Of a DNA stretch of 64,000 bases, positions 1 to 9,247 are shown one piece after another. Each line of letters starts with the position of its first letter. The stretch's first letter is position 1. A program made the translations under genes and the position numbers. The stretch comes from NIOZ-UU13 sp964417935 (GTDB lineage: Bacteria > Planctomycetota > Phycisphaerae > Sedimentisphaerales > Anaerobacaceae): assembly GCA_964417935.1 (NCBI GenBank), contig CAYQKF010000010.1:4877-68876 (forward strand), in the 5' to 3' direction. Below the pieces are notes generated by a model. It did no database searches, was not told the origin of the DNA, and saw only the letters and a list, made by a program, of their open reading frames with translations.

Positions 1-66
1 GAGGCATAGAGCGCTTCCCGCCACTGTCAATTGTATAAATTCTCTTCGATTTATTGTGTTGTTCAT
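1..66 (-). CDS. N-terminus of a Tat-exported protein (clipped by window edge)
   Basis: Only the first 22 codons lie in the window. They start at an ATG (64-66) preceded by a strong Shine-Dalgarno GGAGG six bases upstream. The peptide begins MNNTINRREFIQLTVAGSAL, a twin-arginine (RREF) signal followed by a hydrophobic stretch. This is typical of planctomycete exported oxidoreductases or TIM-barrel proteins with the RRxFI/RRxFL motif. The function cannot be told because the mature protein is outside the window. It is co-directional with, and downstream of, the DUF5107-TPR gene. Confidence 0.7.
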   Translation of the reverse strand, partial: MNNTINRREFIQLTVAGSALCL

Positions 67-122
67 TATAACCTCCTTTTCATAGTTTTGTTGAGTCTTT
101 TGCCAAACGCAAGCGCTTAAAC

Positions 123-139
123 CTGCGGTTTCACCGCAG
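123..139 (-). terminator. Small GC hairpin after the DUF5107-TPR gene
   Basis: A perfect 6-bp stem (CTGCGG/CCGCAG) with a 5-base loop lies about 140 bp beyond the stop of the DUF5107-TPR gene. On the minus strand a short GTTT follows, so it could be a weak terminator. The T tract is poor and it may simply be a dispersed hairpin repeat. Confidence 0.3.
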
Positions 140-154
140 ACTGAACATCTGCTC

Positions 155-257
155 TTGAAAGGTTGGCGTATTTTACCATAAGTGATCTTGTTTGCCCAGT
201 ATTAAATTGACTAAAACGACGCTGTTTTCGCCCATATTGATAAACTATTTGTCTGCC
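155..257 (-). pseudogene. Decayed duplicate of the pcrA 3' end
   Basis: This stretch aligns by eye to the true 3' end of pcrA (3653-3758) at roughly 80 percent identity, with a 2-bp and a 1-bp deletion that together restore frame. After the second deletion the conserved tail reads FNTGQTRSLMVKYANL, against FNTGQTKSLMVKYAGL in PcrA. No start codon or upstream helicase sequence is present, so it is a fragment. It ends 20 bp from the stop of the DUF5107-TPR gene, so that gene is bracketed by two direct copies of the pcrA terminus. This suggests insertion or duplication at that site. Confidence 0.85.
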
Positions 258-277
258 GGGTGGCGAAGAAGAATCTT

Positions 278-3200
278 TTATTTCAGCTCGGATAAATGTA
301 CTCCGGCCCACAGATGATTTATATTTAAATCAAGTGCTTTCTCAAACTCCGCCTGAGCTTCCTCTTGGATACCTTTCCCTAAGTATGCTAAGCCCAGCAT
401 GTAGTGAATATTTGCCGTTCTGACATTATGGGCCTGTTTTTCTCCAAACTTCGCAAAGAATGTCACGGTAGGCCCCGGCTTTGCAGAACCTATCAGCTCA
501 TCGAATATCTTCTCTGCTTCATCTTCTTGGCCGAGTTTCTTCAAAGCCAGGCCCTTATAATAGCTGTACTCTGACCGGCCAACCTCAACGGATGCCGATT
601 TTTCGAAATACTCTCTGGCTTTTTGAGTATCACCAAAGGCCTCATAAGCACTCCCTATAAAAAAGTAGGTTTGGCAGGTCCTCTTGTCACGTTTTGGTCT
701 TCCTACTTCCAAATTTTCAGGGTATTCGAGTGCCGCTTCAAAATCTTCAAGTGCCTCCAGATATCTTTTGTCTTTCAACTTCTTTTGACCTCTTAGCAGA
801 TGGGCATCGACATATACGTTATGAATCCGCCCCCCACCTTCCCAGGTATGGAAATGACGGCTGGCAAGTAATTCGATAGCCCTGTCATATTGCTGCAATA
901 GCACATAAAGAGTGATTTCTCGGGAAAGAGCATCGTCACGTTTGATTATCGTTCTATGATTCTCTTCCAAAAGTTCGAGTCTTTTCTGAGGCGACACTGC
1001 CCCTGCCTCATAAAGGAGGTCCAATTCATAATAGACTCTTGGGTCCTTTTTATCACAGGCTGCTGCTTTTTCCAAACCGGCAATGGCTTTGGGAATATTA
1101 TTCTCTGTCCTCGCATAGACTAACCCAAGATTCCGATGCACGGTTGCAAAGGTATCAACCATGTCTCGTGATTTTTCCCATTCTTTTATTGCCCTTTCCG
1201 GCTGATTATCATAAAGAAGATTTCCAAGATAATAAGGAGCGAGCGCATCCGATGGATTATTATTCATAGCACAATTGAGCACATCTATTGTCTCTAAGCG
1301 AAATGGAAAGCAGTAATCCGGCGGCATTTTGCTTCCCATACGGTAGTACTCGGAAGCCTTTTCAGAATTTCTCTTTTTCTCATAAAAATAACCAAGATAA
1401 TAATAGAGCATCGGGTGCGTGCAGGCCTCTTTTTCGTTGGAATCCGTCAATAAGCGCAGGCACTTGATTGCTTCATCCCATAAACCACAATTGCCGTAGT
1501 CAACGGCCACTTCCAGACAGGACTGCGCCTCACGTCTGCTCTTTACCTTTAAGGTGTTCATCGCTTCTGCAGCTTCTTTCTTCAAACCCGCTGCGTATTT
1601 TGCCAAGTAAAGCTCATGTCCAGCCCAAAAGTCAAGTGTATCAAAGGTCAAAGTGTTTGAGGCTACTTGAGCCGCGTCTTTAAATCTCCCCAATCGTCTA
1701 AGTACCGCAGATTTTAGGTTCAACGCCTTTGTGTTCCAGGCGTTTGCAGCGATTGAGCGGTTGATGTGTTTCAAAGCAGTCTCAAAGTCTCCTCTTATGC
1801 AGTCGATTTCAGCCAGATGGTAATAGCCTGCTGTATGAAATCCGTAACTCCACGTTGCCTTATACAAAGCGTCATACGCGGCATCGTATTGTCTCTGAAA
1901 CTTCAAAGCCAATCCCAAATAGTAGTGGGCTTGACCGCTTTTCGGGCTTTTATAATTTTTCGTGAGTCGCTTTATAGCTTGATTGAATTTCTCTTCTGCT
2001 TCCTTGAACATCCCGCGCTTGCAGTAGAGAATACCAAGCTCCGTGTTCACCCGTGAGTCGTAAGGGTCTCTTCTTAATGCTTCCTCATAATAGGGGTATG
2101 GCTCAAGAGCTGCATTGTGAAATTGCTCCAGCCGAAGGCCTGTGAGATAAAGCTCCTCAATCGTTTTAATATCTTCGGGAGCAGGCGGAGGTTCTACCGG
2201 TTTTGGCATAGGAGCACCCTCCTTCTCAACCGGTCTGTACGTTATGAGCTCTTCGTTGGTGGATGACAGCAGCGAAACTCGCAAATCTTTCTCTCTCACG
2301 CCGGCGGCAAGAGCAACCTCTTTGCAGAATGGTCTGTCCGGCCCTATGTCTATCCGCTGCTTGAAAATCACCTTATCATCAGCGGTCAGCAGCACAAGTG
2401 CATTTTTATAGGCTGATGTTGTGTTAAATCCTATTTTGGCTGTATTTTTCTGCGTCAATTCCAGGTTTACAGCGGCCTTGAGGTTGGCGTTCTTCACGCC
2501 TGCTATTTTTCGGATAGGATACCAGTACTGCTTGATAATTTTGACTTCATAAGGCTGTATCCAGCTATAATCTGGTTGATTATCCGAGTACGCCCCGGCC
2601 ATAATTTCTATATAAGGGCCGTCGGTCTCGGTCAGAATTTTATCCCACATTTGTCCGCGAAGACCGGGACCCCATTGCCATAATTTTTTGCCTGGGGCAA
2701 TGTGATGGTTGGCCACATAAACAGTACCTGCCTGTCTCCCGTGGTCATAGCCTGCAAAAAAATCGTCTTTATAGTTCCAGGCAAAGAAAGACATTGGCGA
2801 CGGATGATTCTTCCACCAACTGATGTCAACACCTCTTGTGTAATCCGCCCCTGAGTAAAACTCGTGCGAGATGGGCCAACGTGCAAACTGGTTCTTCCCG
2901 TGGTAAGTAGCATACTCCGTACTCGGAGGAAAGAACACCTGGTACTTTGGGTTTGCATGGACTGCGACATTTGCCCAGCACAGAATAGAATGGACAAACG
3001 GCGACCGATTGATAATCTTAATAGTCGCCTCCATATAGGATTTTTCAGGATAGACGGTTAAACCTATCACCCATTTCATTCGATGCCGAAGCTCCGTCTC
3101 ACCTATCCACACAGTCTTGCTACCATCAGGGTTCTCTTGCAGCGTGTAGTCAATCGGCATAAAAGTTGTCGCCCTGTGGTGGTGAGGGATGCACCATTCT

Positions 3201-3625
3201 ATACCGCCGGATATCCACGCGCCGAGCATTCCTATAAGGGCCGGCTTGATTACGTGCTGGCGATAAAGAAAATCATAATTGTTCGTTTTGTCTAATGCGG
3301 CAAAAACGCGACCACCGATTTCGGGAAGAACACAAATCTTCACATACTCATTTTCAAGATAAACGGCCTTGTAAGTTTTATCCTTACGGCTATCGGTCAA
3401 TACATCCAACATCGGATAAGGATATACTCGCCCTTGTGCTCCCTGATATGTCCTGCCGGTATAGAACCTTGGATTTGGGTCTGGTTTGCCCACCTCATAA
3501 GTAGGAATCACCAGCGGCTCTTCCCATATTTTCGCAGTCGAATCTGCCAGAATCGGTTTTATTGAAAAGCAAGTTAATGAAGTCAATAGTAAAATCGCCT
3601 TGGTAAAACATTTTTGGTCTGCCAT
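278..3625 (-). CDS. Secreted DUF5107 domain protein with C-terminal TPR array
   Basis: The 1115-aa protein starts at an ATG preceded by AGGAGG. An N-terminal signal peptide (about residues 1-27, ending PILADS) implies export. Residues about 60-390 resemble the DUF5107 family, a beta-sandwich related to galactose-mutarotase-like folds, with motifs such as PEIGGRVFAA and GGIEWCIPHHH. From about residue 520 to the end there are many tetratricopeptide repeats. In other bacteria DUF5107-TPR proteins accompany carbohydrate-use genes; the substrate here is unknown. The gene lies 19 bp downstream of pcrA and is flanked by a decayed copy of pcrA's tail, so it looks like an insertion between pcrA and its former downstream sequence. 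Confidence 0.85.
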   Translation of the reverse strand: MADQKCFTKAILLLTSLTCFSIKPILADSTAKIWEEPLVIPTYEVGKPDPNPRFYTGRTYQGAQGRVYPYPMLDVLTDSRKDKTYKAVYLENEYVKICVLPEIGGRVFAALDKTNNYDFLYRQHVIKPALIGMLGAWISGGIEWCIPHHHRATTFMPIDYTLQENPDGSKTVWIGETELRHRMKWVIGLTVYPEKSYMEATIKIINRSPFVHSILCWANVAVHANPKYQVFFPPSTEYATYHGKNQFARWPISHEFYSGADYTRGVDISWWKNHPSPMSFFAWNYKDDFFAGYDHGRQAGTVYVANHHIAPGKKLWQWGPGLRGQMWDKILTETDGPYIEIMAGAYSDNQPDYSWIQPYEVKIIKQYWYPIRKIAGVKNANLKAAVNLELTQKNTAKIGFNTTSAYKNALVLLTADDKVIFKQRIDIGPDRPFCKEVALAAGVREKDLRVSLLSSTNEELITYRPVEKEGAPMPKPVEPPPAPEDIKTIEELYLTGLRLEQFHNAALEPYPYYEEALRRDPYDSRVNTELGILYCKRGMFKEAEEKFNQAIKRLTKNYKSPKSGQAHYYLGLALKFQRQYDAAYDALYKATWSYGFHTAGYYHLAEIDCIRGDFETALKHINRSIAANAWNTKALNLKSAVLRRLGRFKDAAQVASNTLTFDTLDFWAGHELYLAKYAAGLKKEAAEAMNTLKVKSRREAQSCLEVAVDYGNCGLWDEAIKCLRLLTDSNEKEACTHPMLYYYLGYFYEKKRNSEKASEYYRMGSKMPPDYCFPFRLETIDVLNCAMNNNPSDALAPYYLGNLLYDNQPERAIKEWEKSRDMVDTFATVHRNLGLVYARTENNIPKAIAGLEKAAACDKKDPRVYYELDLLYEAGAVSPQKRLELLEENHRTIIKRDDALSREITLYVLLQQYDRAIELLASRHFHTWEGGGRIHNVYVDAHLLRGQKKLKDKRYLEALEDFEAALEYPENLEVGRPKRDKRTCQTYFFIGSAYEAFGDTQKAREYFEKSASVEVGRSEYSYYKGLALKKLGQEDEAEKIFDELIGSAKPGPTVTFFAKFGEKQAHNVRTANIHYMLGLAYLGKGIQEEAQAEFEKALDLNINHLWAGVHLSELK

Positions 3626-3644
3626 TTGAATCCTCCTAACGTTT

Positions 3645-5768
3645 TCAAATCTTTAAAAGGCCGGCATATTTTACCATCAGCGATTTTGTCTGTCCCGTAT
3701 TAAATTTGACTACGACAACGCTGTTTTCACCCATATCAATAAACTCTTTGACCCTGCCAAGGCCAAAAGATTTGTGTCGTACTAACTGGCCTGGGTCAAA
3801 ATGAGGTATAGCCTGGCTGATTTGGTGATTATCATCGTAACATTCGTCTTCTTCTGATTGTTCGGTAATCTCCCGGCCAAGTTCGAAAAGAAACTGCGAG
3901 GGTATTGTTCGCAGCATCTGGCCTCGCACGGTTCGGTACCGGGCATAACTAATATGTAAGCCTGTTTTGGCACGGGTTATACCGACAAAAAAGAGCCGGC
4001 GTTCCTCTTCCAGCTCGTCTTGGTCTTCACTTGCGTTACTTCTTTCGTGAGGTAATAAGCCATCTTCGAGGCCGACGATAAAGACATTTTCAAATTCGAG
4101 GCCCTTTGCGGCGTGCAAAGTCATTAGCGCAACGCGGTCGCTGGAGATGTCGTATGCATCGGTGTCGCTGAAGAGAGATATTTGCTGAAGATAATCGACC
4201 AACGAAGGCTCCTCTGTCGCCTGGTCATATTGCACAACGGCGTTTATCAGCTCGTTGATGTTTTCCAGTGCGTTTTCGCCCTCAGGGCCGGCTGCTCGGA
4301 GAGATTCCTCTAATCCCGATTCGGCAAAGACACGTTCGGCAAGCGGTGCGACTTGCCCGGAGACGTCTTTTTTAAACTTTTCGAGCATATTGGCAAAGAC
4401 AGCGAGCTTAGCCTTTGCGGCCTTGGAAAGAGATTCGATATGCTCTATCTTCTTTAGGGCTTTAAAAAGATTGATTCCATTGTGGGCGGCGTAAGAACGA
4501 ACTCTATCTGTTGTTACCTTTCCTATACCCCGAGCGGGTGTGTTTATGATACGCAATAGCGCGATTTCATCATCAGGGTTGACAAGGATTTTTAAATAGG
4601 CAAGCAGGTCGCGGATTTCTTTTCTCCTGTAGAATTCCACGCCCCGGACAACCTGATAGGGTATCTTATTCTGAATAAATGCCTCTTCGAGCACACGGCT
4701 CATAGCGTTAACACGATAGAACACGGCCATATCTTTGAGACAAACGCCTTTTTCAGTCAGCTCTTTTACCTGTTGGGCAACGGCCTGTGCCTCTTCGTCC
4801 TCATCCTCGAAGACACATACGGCAACGTCCCCGGCAGGCGGCTTTGTGGGGACAAGTTTTTTTTCTTTGCGATTTCGGTTAAATGCAATCAAATTGTCGG
4901 CCAAAGTGAGGATGTTTGCGGTACTGCGAAAATTCTCTTCGAGTTTGACAATTGTGGCGTCGGGCCAATCGTTTTCAAAAGCCAATATATTGCGAATATC
5001 GGCCCCCCGCCAGCGGTAGATGGATTGGTCCGGGTCGCTGGTTGCGCAAATGTTGTTGTGCTGCGAAACGAGGGCTTTAGCGATTTTATACTGGGCGTGG
5101 TTCGTGTCCTGGTATTCGTCGATTAGCAGAAATTTGAAACGTTCCCCAAGCTCGTGCCTAACATCGGGACAGTCCCCCAATAAAAAAGCCGTCTTCATCA
5201 GTAAATCGTCAAAATCCAGGCCGTTTCGTTCACTCAGGATACGCTGATAGCCCTGATATATTTCAGCTAATGTCCTGGAGAAAAAATCGTCGGCGTTGTT
5301 CTTAAAAGATTCGGCATCTATCAGCTTGTTTTTCAGGGTGGAAATCGCATCGAGCATTCGGGCAGGAGAAAAGTTCGTCGTATCAAGCTCGCAATCTTTG
5401 ATGGCCTGTTTGATACATCTGGTCTGGTCGGCAGCGTCATAGACACTAAAGTTGGAGTTTATACCGGCTTTGTCCGCGTATCGGCGAAGAATTCTGACAC
5501 ATAACGAGTGATAGGTGCTGATATGTGCACCGGCACTGGCACCAAGGGCAAATGCCCTTTGGCGCATCTCCTCGGCGGCCTTGTTCGTGAAAGTTATTGC
5601 GCAAATATTGTATGGCCGAATGCCTGAGTCAATAAGCGCTGCGATTCGATAAGTGATTACGCGAGTTTTACCGCTGCCGGGGCCGGCAAGAACAAGCAGC
5701 GGTCCTTCAACGTGAAAGACAGCTTTTCTTTGCGAAGGGGTTAATTGTTGCGAAAGTGCATCATCCAT
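3645..5768 (-). CDS. pcrA: UvrD/PcrA-type superfamily 1 DNA helicase
   Basis: This is a 3'-5' ATP-dependent helicase for nucleotide excision repair, mismatch repair and removal of stalled complexes. Visible motifs are Walker A GPGSGKT, the DEYQDTNHAQY Walker B/motif II, motif V/VI region TLHAAKGLEFENVF, and EEERRLFFVGITRAK. The C-terminus has the PcrA-specific tail (LVRHKSFGLGRV ... VVVKFNTGQTKSLMVKYAGL) that contacts RNA polymerase in Gram-positive homologues. About 707 aa from the ATG at 5768 (MDDALSQQLTPSQRKAV). A TTG 54 bp further up would add a low-complexity leader and is not preferred. No clear Shine-Dalgarno is seen. The last ~105 bp exist in a second, decayed copy at 155-257. Confidence 0.93.
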   Translation of the reverse strand: MDDALSQQLTPSQRKAVFHVEGPLLVLAGPGSGKTRVITYRIAALIDSGIRPYNICAITFTNKAAEEMRQRAFALGASAGAHISTYHSLCVRILRRYADKAGINSNFSVYDAADQTRCIKQAIKDCELDTTNFSPARMLDAISTLKNKLIDAESFKNNADDFFSRTLAEIYQGYQRILSERNGLDFDDLLMKTAFLLGDCPDVRHELGERFKFLLIDEYQDTNHAQYKIAKALVSQHNNICATSDPDQSIYRWRGADIRNILAFENDWPDATIVKLEENFRSTANILTLADNLIAFNRNRKEKKLVPTKPPAGDVAVCVFEDEDEEAQAVAQQVKELTEKGVCLKDMAVFYRVNAMSRVLEEAFIQNKIPYQVVRGVEFYRRKEIRDLLAYLKILVNPDDEIALLRIINTPARGIGKVTTDRVRSYAAHNGINLFKALKKIEHIESLSKAAKAKLAVFANMLEKFKKDVSGQVAPLAERVFAESGLEESLRAAGPEGENALENINELINAVVQYDQATEEPSLVDYLQQISLFSDTDAYDISSDRVALMTLHAAKGLEFENVFIVGLEDGLLPHERSNASEDQDELEEERRLFFVGITRAKTGLHISYARYRTVRGQMLRTIPSQFLFELGREITEQSEEDECYDDNHQISQAIPHFDPGQLVRHKSFGLGRVKEFIDMGENSVVVVKFNTGQTKSLMVKYAGLLKI

Positions 5769-5829
5769 AACTGAGACCGGCCGCCCCGCACCGGTCTGGC
5801 GTGAACCAGGAGTTTCTAACAAAATAATC

Positions 5830-5945
5830 CGAATGTCATTCCTTCGCTTCGCTCAAGGACATGTCTGAGCGGAACGGAGAGTAGCGAAGAATCTCTAATC
5901 CTTTTCTAATACCAGATGCTTCGCTTTGCTCAGCATGACAATAAG
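5830..5945. repeat. Intergenic palindromic repeat (GTCATTC...GAAGAATCT type)
   Basis: The spacer upstream of pcrA holds two opposed copies of a common dispersed motif: GTCATTCC with GCTTCGCTCA, AGCGAAGAATCT, then GCTTTGCTCAGCATGACA. The halves can fold on each other. Related copies occur at 10540-10640, 42593-42675 and 44807-44905. No gene is seen in the 5823-5991 gap. Confidence 0.7.
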
Positions 5946-5991
5946 AGAAAACATTCATTTTGTTAGAAGCTTTAAGCTCAATAGGTGCGGG

Positions 5992-7776
5992 TCATTTTGC
6001 TTTTTCTGATTGTTTCCTGAGTTTTTCCTCCTCGGCTTCCAATTGCCTGAAAAGCTCCGGCCTTTCGATTCTTATCCGGCTAAGCAGAGTCTGCCTTAAG
6101 TAAGGTGGATATTGCTGGTCGTTAAGAAAGTCAAACAACGCAAAGTATCTTAACAGCTTGAAATCGGGCAGGTCAATCCTGTTTTCATCACTATATTTCG
6201 ACTGGTAGTAGTTATAAATCTCTTCTGCCATTTTTTCTCTGCCGACTGCCGCCTCGTCATCGCGGATTGCATATAGGTAGTAACTTTCCCTCAGAAGCAG
6301 GATTATCTGTTCTTTTGCATCATTTATGCCTATGGTTTCGAGTTCTTCAGCAAAGCGCTTTCTCGCAAAAGCCACAAGCGAGACTTTGAAGTCCTCTAAA
6401 GGATACAGTTTTCTCAATTGGTCATAAATCTTTTGTGCCTGGGTTTTGTGCCCCGCCTGATAGAAGGAAAGTACGGCATTCCTGAGCATATTCCGGTGGC
6501 CGTTCTGAAGGGATTCATAGCGGCCCTGGTCTTCGCCGTCTTTGTATTTTTCGAGAATTGCCAGCACGGACTTGTTATACGGCTCGAAGAGCCTCAAATC
6601 CGGTCGCAAAAATACTTCTTTGTACATTCGCTGCGTTTGAGGTTGCTGTGAAGAATCCTGCGAGGATGCCGGAAGCGATAACTCGTAGATGAATATTTTG
6701 CCGTTGCGGAAGAGATTCTGCAAACTATGAGCTACGATGCGGTCGGTATTGGTTTCATCTGCTTCTATTTCCCGGTTATCCTCTTTCGCAGCAATTTGCA
6801 GACCTTTGACGGCCCAGTAAATTGCGTGACTGTCGGGATGCCGCCAATCCAGAGGCAAATGTGTATTCGGGTCGCTCCAATCGATAGGGCCGTAGGTTCC
6901 ATTTATCTCTCGCATTAAAGCCGGGTCAAGTTTCCAAGCTTTACGTAACTGCCAGGCCCTGGCGAAAGTATCAAACTTCTCGAGGGCTTCTGTACCTCTG
7001 AAATCATCTATCGTCTTACCGGCGGCGGGATTAAACCTTCTTGAGTTTTCTCTCAGGGATAAATAATTACTCACAAACTCATCGTCATGGGAAAACACTT
7101 TGTCGGCAGATTTTAGTGCCTTGATTAGCAAGGCCGCATTCGGGTCTTTGGTGATTTCCTGCCAGCCGAGAGGCGCTTCGGCAAGTGCATCGAAATACTG
7201 GTTGTCTGCAGAACCGAGCAGCGGTTCCATCGCTTCAGCCAATTTCAGCTTATAATGTTTGTGTGCGTCGTCTGAGACACCGCCTATTTTGTGCTGGAAT
7301 ATCCTGCCAAGTTCACGATAGAGCGTCATTGCCGTGGGATTTAGCGGAATACCCTGATCGCGAAGCAGCTCGTAACCGTTTTTTACCCATTGCCATCTTT
7401 GTTCCGGCTGGGTTGCGGGTATAGCGACTGAGATGTTATAAGCCATATTCCAGGCTTGGAACTCCCAGACTGATGCGAAACGAGGCTGCAAGGTGGTTAT
7501 CCATTCTGCAAGCTGCCTTGCGTCGAAGAACTGGCCTTCCTCTTTTAGCTTATCAGCCCGCATCCATAAGATATCTACGACCAGGCCGCGAAAAGCCCCC
7601 ATCGCAACCGTTGCAAATGCCAGTGAAGGCGGCGCATTTTCAAGCGGCTCATTGCTTATGAGTTTCATTTCCTGACGCTGTGAGTTTATGTAATCGAGCT
7701 GCATACCGGCGCCGATAAGCAAAACGACCGCAAGAATTATACAGACAAAGCAGATTATTCTGTCGCGCAAACGCAT
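5992..7776 (-). CDS. Membrane-anchored helical (TPR-like) protein of unknown function
   Basis: About 594 aa from the ATG at 7776. It has one N-terminal transmembrane segment (IICFVCIILAVVLLIGAGM), then a long soluble helical region with TPR-like character around residues 60-200 and 430-560. No catalytic motif is seen. A longer frame from a TTG at 7821 would run into a palindromic repeat and is rejected. The gene follows the ABC-2 permease/ATPase pair on the same strand after a 115-bp repeat spacer, so it may be an accessory of that exporter, but this rests only on position. Confidence 0.7.
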   Translation of the reverse strand: MRLRDRIICFVCIILAVVLLIGAGMQLDYINSQRQEMKLISNEPLENAPPSLAFATVAMGAFRGLVVDILWMRADKLKEEGQFFDARQLAEWITTLQPRFASVWEFQAWNMAYNISVAIPATQPEQRWQWVKNGYELLRDQGIPLNPTAMTLYRELGRIFQHKIGGVSDDAHKHYKLKLAEAMEPLLGSADNQYFDALAEAPLGWQEITKDPNAALLIKALKSADKVFSHDDEFVSNYLSLRENSRRFNPAAGKTIDDFRGTEALEKFDTFARAWQLRKAWKLDPALMREINGTYGPIDWSDPNTHLPLDWRHPDSHAIYWAVKGLQIAAKEDNREIEADETNTDRIVAHSLQNLFRNGKIFIYELSLPASSQDSSQQPQTQRMYKEVFLRPDLRLFEPYNKSVLAILEKYKDGEDQGRYESLQNGHRNMLRNAVLSFYQAGHKTQAQKIYDQLRKLYPLEDFKVSLVAFARKRFAEELETIGINDAKEQIILLLRESYYLYAIRDDEAAVGREKMAEEIYNYYQSKYSDENRIDLPDFKLLRYFALFDFLNDQQYPPYLRQTLLSRIRIERPELFRQLEAEEEKLRKQSEKAK

Positions 7777-7796
7777 TCTCAATACTCGATTCGTGG

Positions 7797-7890
7797 CATG
7801 GCCTTCAAGGCCGTGATTCAATCACGGGCAAGATGCCCGTGCCACAGATGCCCGTGCCACAAATGCCCGTGCCACAGATGCCCGTGCCAC
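7797..7890. repeat. Double hairpin plus four perfect 15-bp tandem repeats
   Basis: The block begins with two hairpins (CATGGCCTT/AAGGCCGTG and CACGGGCA/TGCCCGTG). The second hairpin arm is then amplified as four head-to-tail 15-bp units, AGATGCCCGTGCCAC, at 7831-7845, 7846-7860, 7861-7875 (one A substitution) and 7876-7890. It lies between two co-directional genes and may attenuate transcription or act as a slippage-prone repeat. Confidence 0.9.
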
Positions 7891-7891
7891 A

Positions 7892-9247
7892 TTAGACTAT
7901 AATTTTTGCAATTTCCCGATAACTAAAAATCAGTAAGGCAAGAAGCAATAATAAAAACGCTTTAATACAAACCATAACAGCGGCGCATTTGGCCAATAAG
8001 GGCCAGCTCAACAATCGCGCAGGAACCAGGAACTTTGTAGGATTAAATTTATCAAACTTCGGCAAAAGTTGAATCACTAACTTAATGGTGTACGAATAAA
8101 TCACACTAATGTTTTCACTCAGGAAGCTGAAGGATTCGATGACAAAACCGCTGACGCTTGCCGTGGAGAAAAGCACAAGGCAAAGCAATATAGCCACAGG
8201 GAACGACAGGAAAGTCGAAGCTAATATTCCCAGGCACGCTAAGAAAATCAAACGAAACAGTATTAAAAGAACAGCCCTTACGAAATTGCCGGTGAAGGTA
8301 TCGGCTTTGTAGAGCACCTCTATACCGTCCGGCGGAAAGAATATGACCGTATTGTTTAGAGGGGCGTTCAGAAATGCGACAGCCAGATGGCCATGTTCGG
8401 GTACGACGTCGGCGGGGACTTCTATTTCGTGAAAATTTCGGACCGAGTGTTTGTGGATGCGGTCATAAATCGGGCTTTTGCTTTCCGTGCCGTATCTGAT
8501 GTATTGATAGTCACCTGCAAACCATCTGCCATAGACCTGCATATCCGGCGGGTTTACCGCAACATCGTATTTGAATTTTATAAACATACTTTGGGCAAGA
8601 GGGTCAACGTTATCGAATTCCCAGACCAGCACCTGACCGACATCAGCAGCACGTTTGGCAAGTTGTTGTTGCCTGGTAAGCTCGGCGATGATTTCATCAC
8701 GCGAGAGATTCTCCGGCAATTCGTTGCTTATTTCAAGTTTTTTGTAGGTATCCTCAACCTCTTGGGAGACATCAACTGGGGGAACGGTTAAAGCGGCCCG
8801 TGCGGTGAAAAACTCGTTGTTGGCCTGGATACGTTCAGTCTCGATTGCATTGAAAAATTCCGGTGTGTAAATAGTAATTGTGTATATTATAGCTGCAAAC
8901 AAACTGAGCAAAATCACATCCAATAATACTACGCCGAGCAGTTTGCCCAGAAGAAACTCAAATCGGCGAATAGGCTTTGTGATAACTGTATATATCTGTC
9001 TTTGCTCAATATCGCTGGTTACCGAGTAAATTGAGATTATTATTGTGAGCAGGCAGAGCAAAAGACTGGTCAGCGAAAGACCGTAGCTTACAAAGGTCTG
9101 CAGCCTGCCTTTCAACGTCCCGTCGCCTGTCGTTGAAACGCCCATAACGGGAAGCAGGACGAGCAGCAGGATTAGAAAAACAGCGGCTACTTTCATCCGC
9201 AAGGCCTGCTTTATGGTATTTGTGGCGACAGCCCAGATACTACGCAT
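7892..9247 (-). CDS. ABC-2 type transporter permease
   Basis: A 451-aa membrane protein with about six transmembrane helices: one near the N-terminus (VAAVFLILLLVLLPVMG), two around residues 50-120 and a C-terminal group. A large extracytoplasmic loop sits between (about 130-290). The motif IYTVITKPIRRFEFLLGK after TM2 is typical of ABC-2 permeases of the NosY/GldF type. The start overlaps the stop of the upstream ATPase gene by 8 bp, indicating translational coupling and a shared complex. Substrate unknown. It is a distant paralogue of the permease at 17127. Confidence 0.87.
   Translation of the reverse strand: MRSIWAVATNTIKQALRMKVAAVFLILLLVLLPVMGVSTTGDGTLKGRLQTFVSYGLSLTSLLLCLLTIIISIYSVTSDIEQRQIYTVITKPIRRFEFLLGKLLGVVLLDVILLSLFAAIIYTITIYTPEFFNAIETERIQANNEFFTARAALTVPPVDVSQEVEDTYKKLEISNELPENLSRDEIIAELTRQQQLAKRAADVGQVLVWEFDNVDPLAQSMFIKFKYDVAVNPPDMQVYGRWFAGDYQYIRYGTESKSPIYDRIHKHSVRNFHEIEVPADVVPEHGHLAVAFLNAPLNNTVIFFPPDGIEVLYKADTFTGNFVRAVLLILFRLIFLACLGILASTFLSFPVAILLCLVLFSTASVSGFVIESFSFLSENISVIYSYTIKLVIQLLPKFDKFNPTKFLVPARLLSWPLLAKCAAVMVCIKAFLLLLLALLIFSYREIAKIIV

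Noticed and set aside
7777..7821. Longer N-terminus of the membrane protein starting at a TTG
   Set aside because: The extra codons run into the palindromic/tandem repeat block; the ATG at 7776 starts directly before the basic residues and TM helix.
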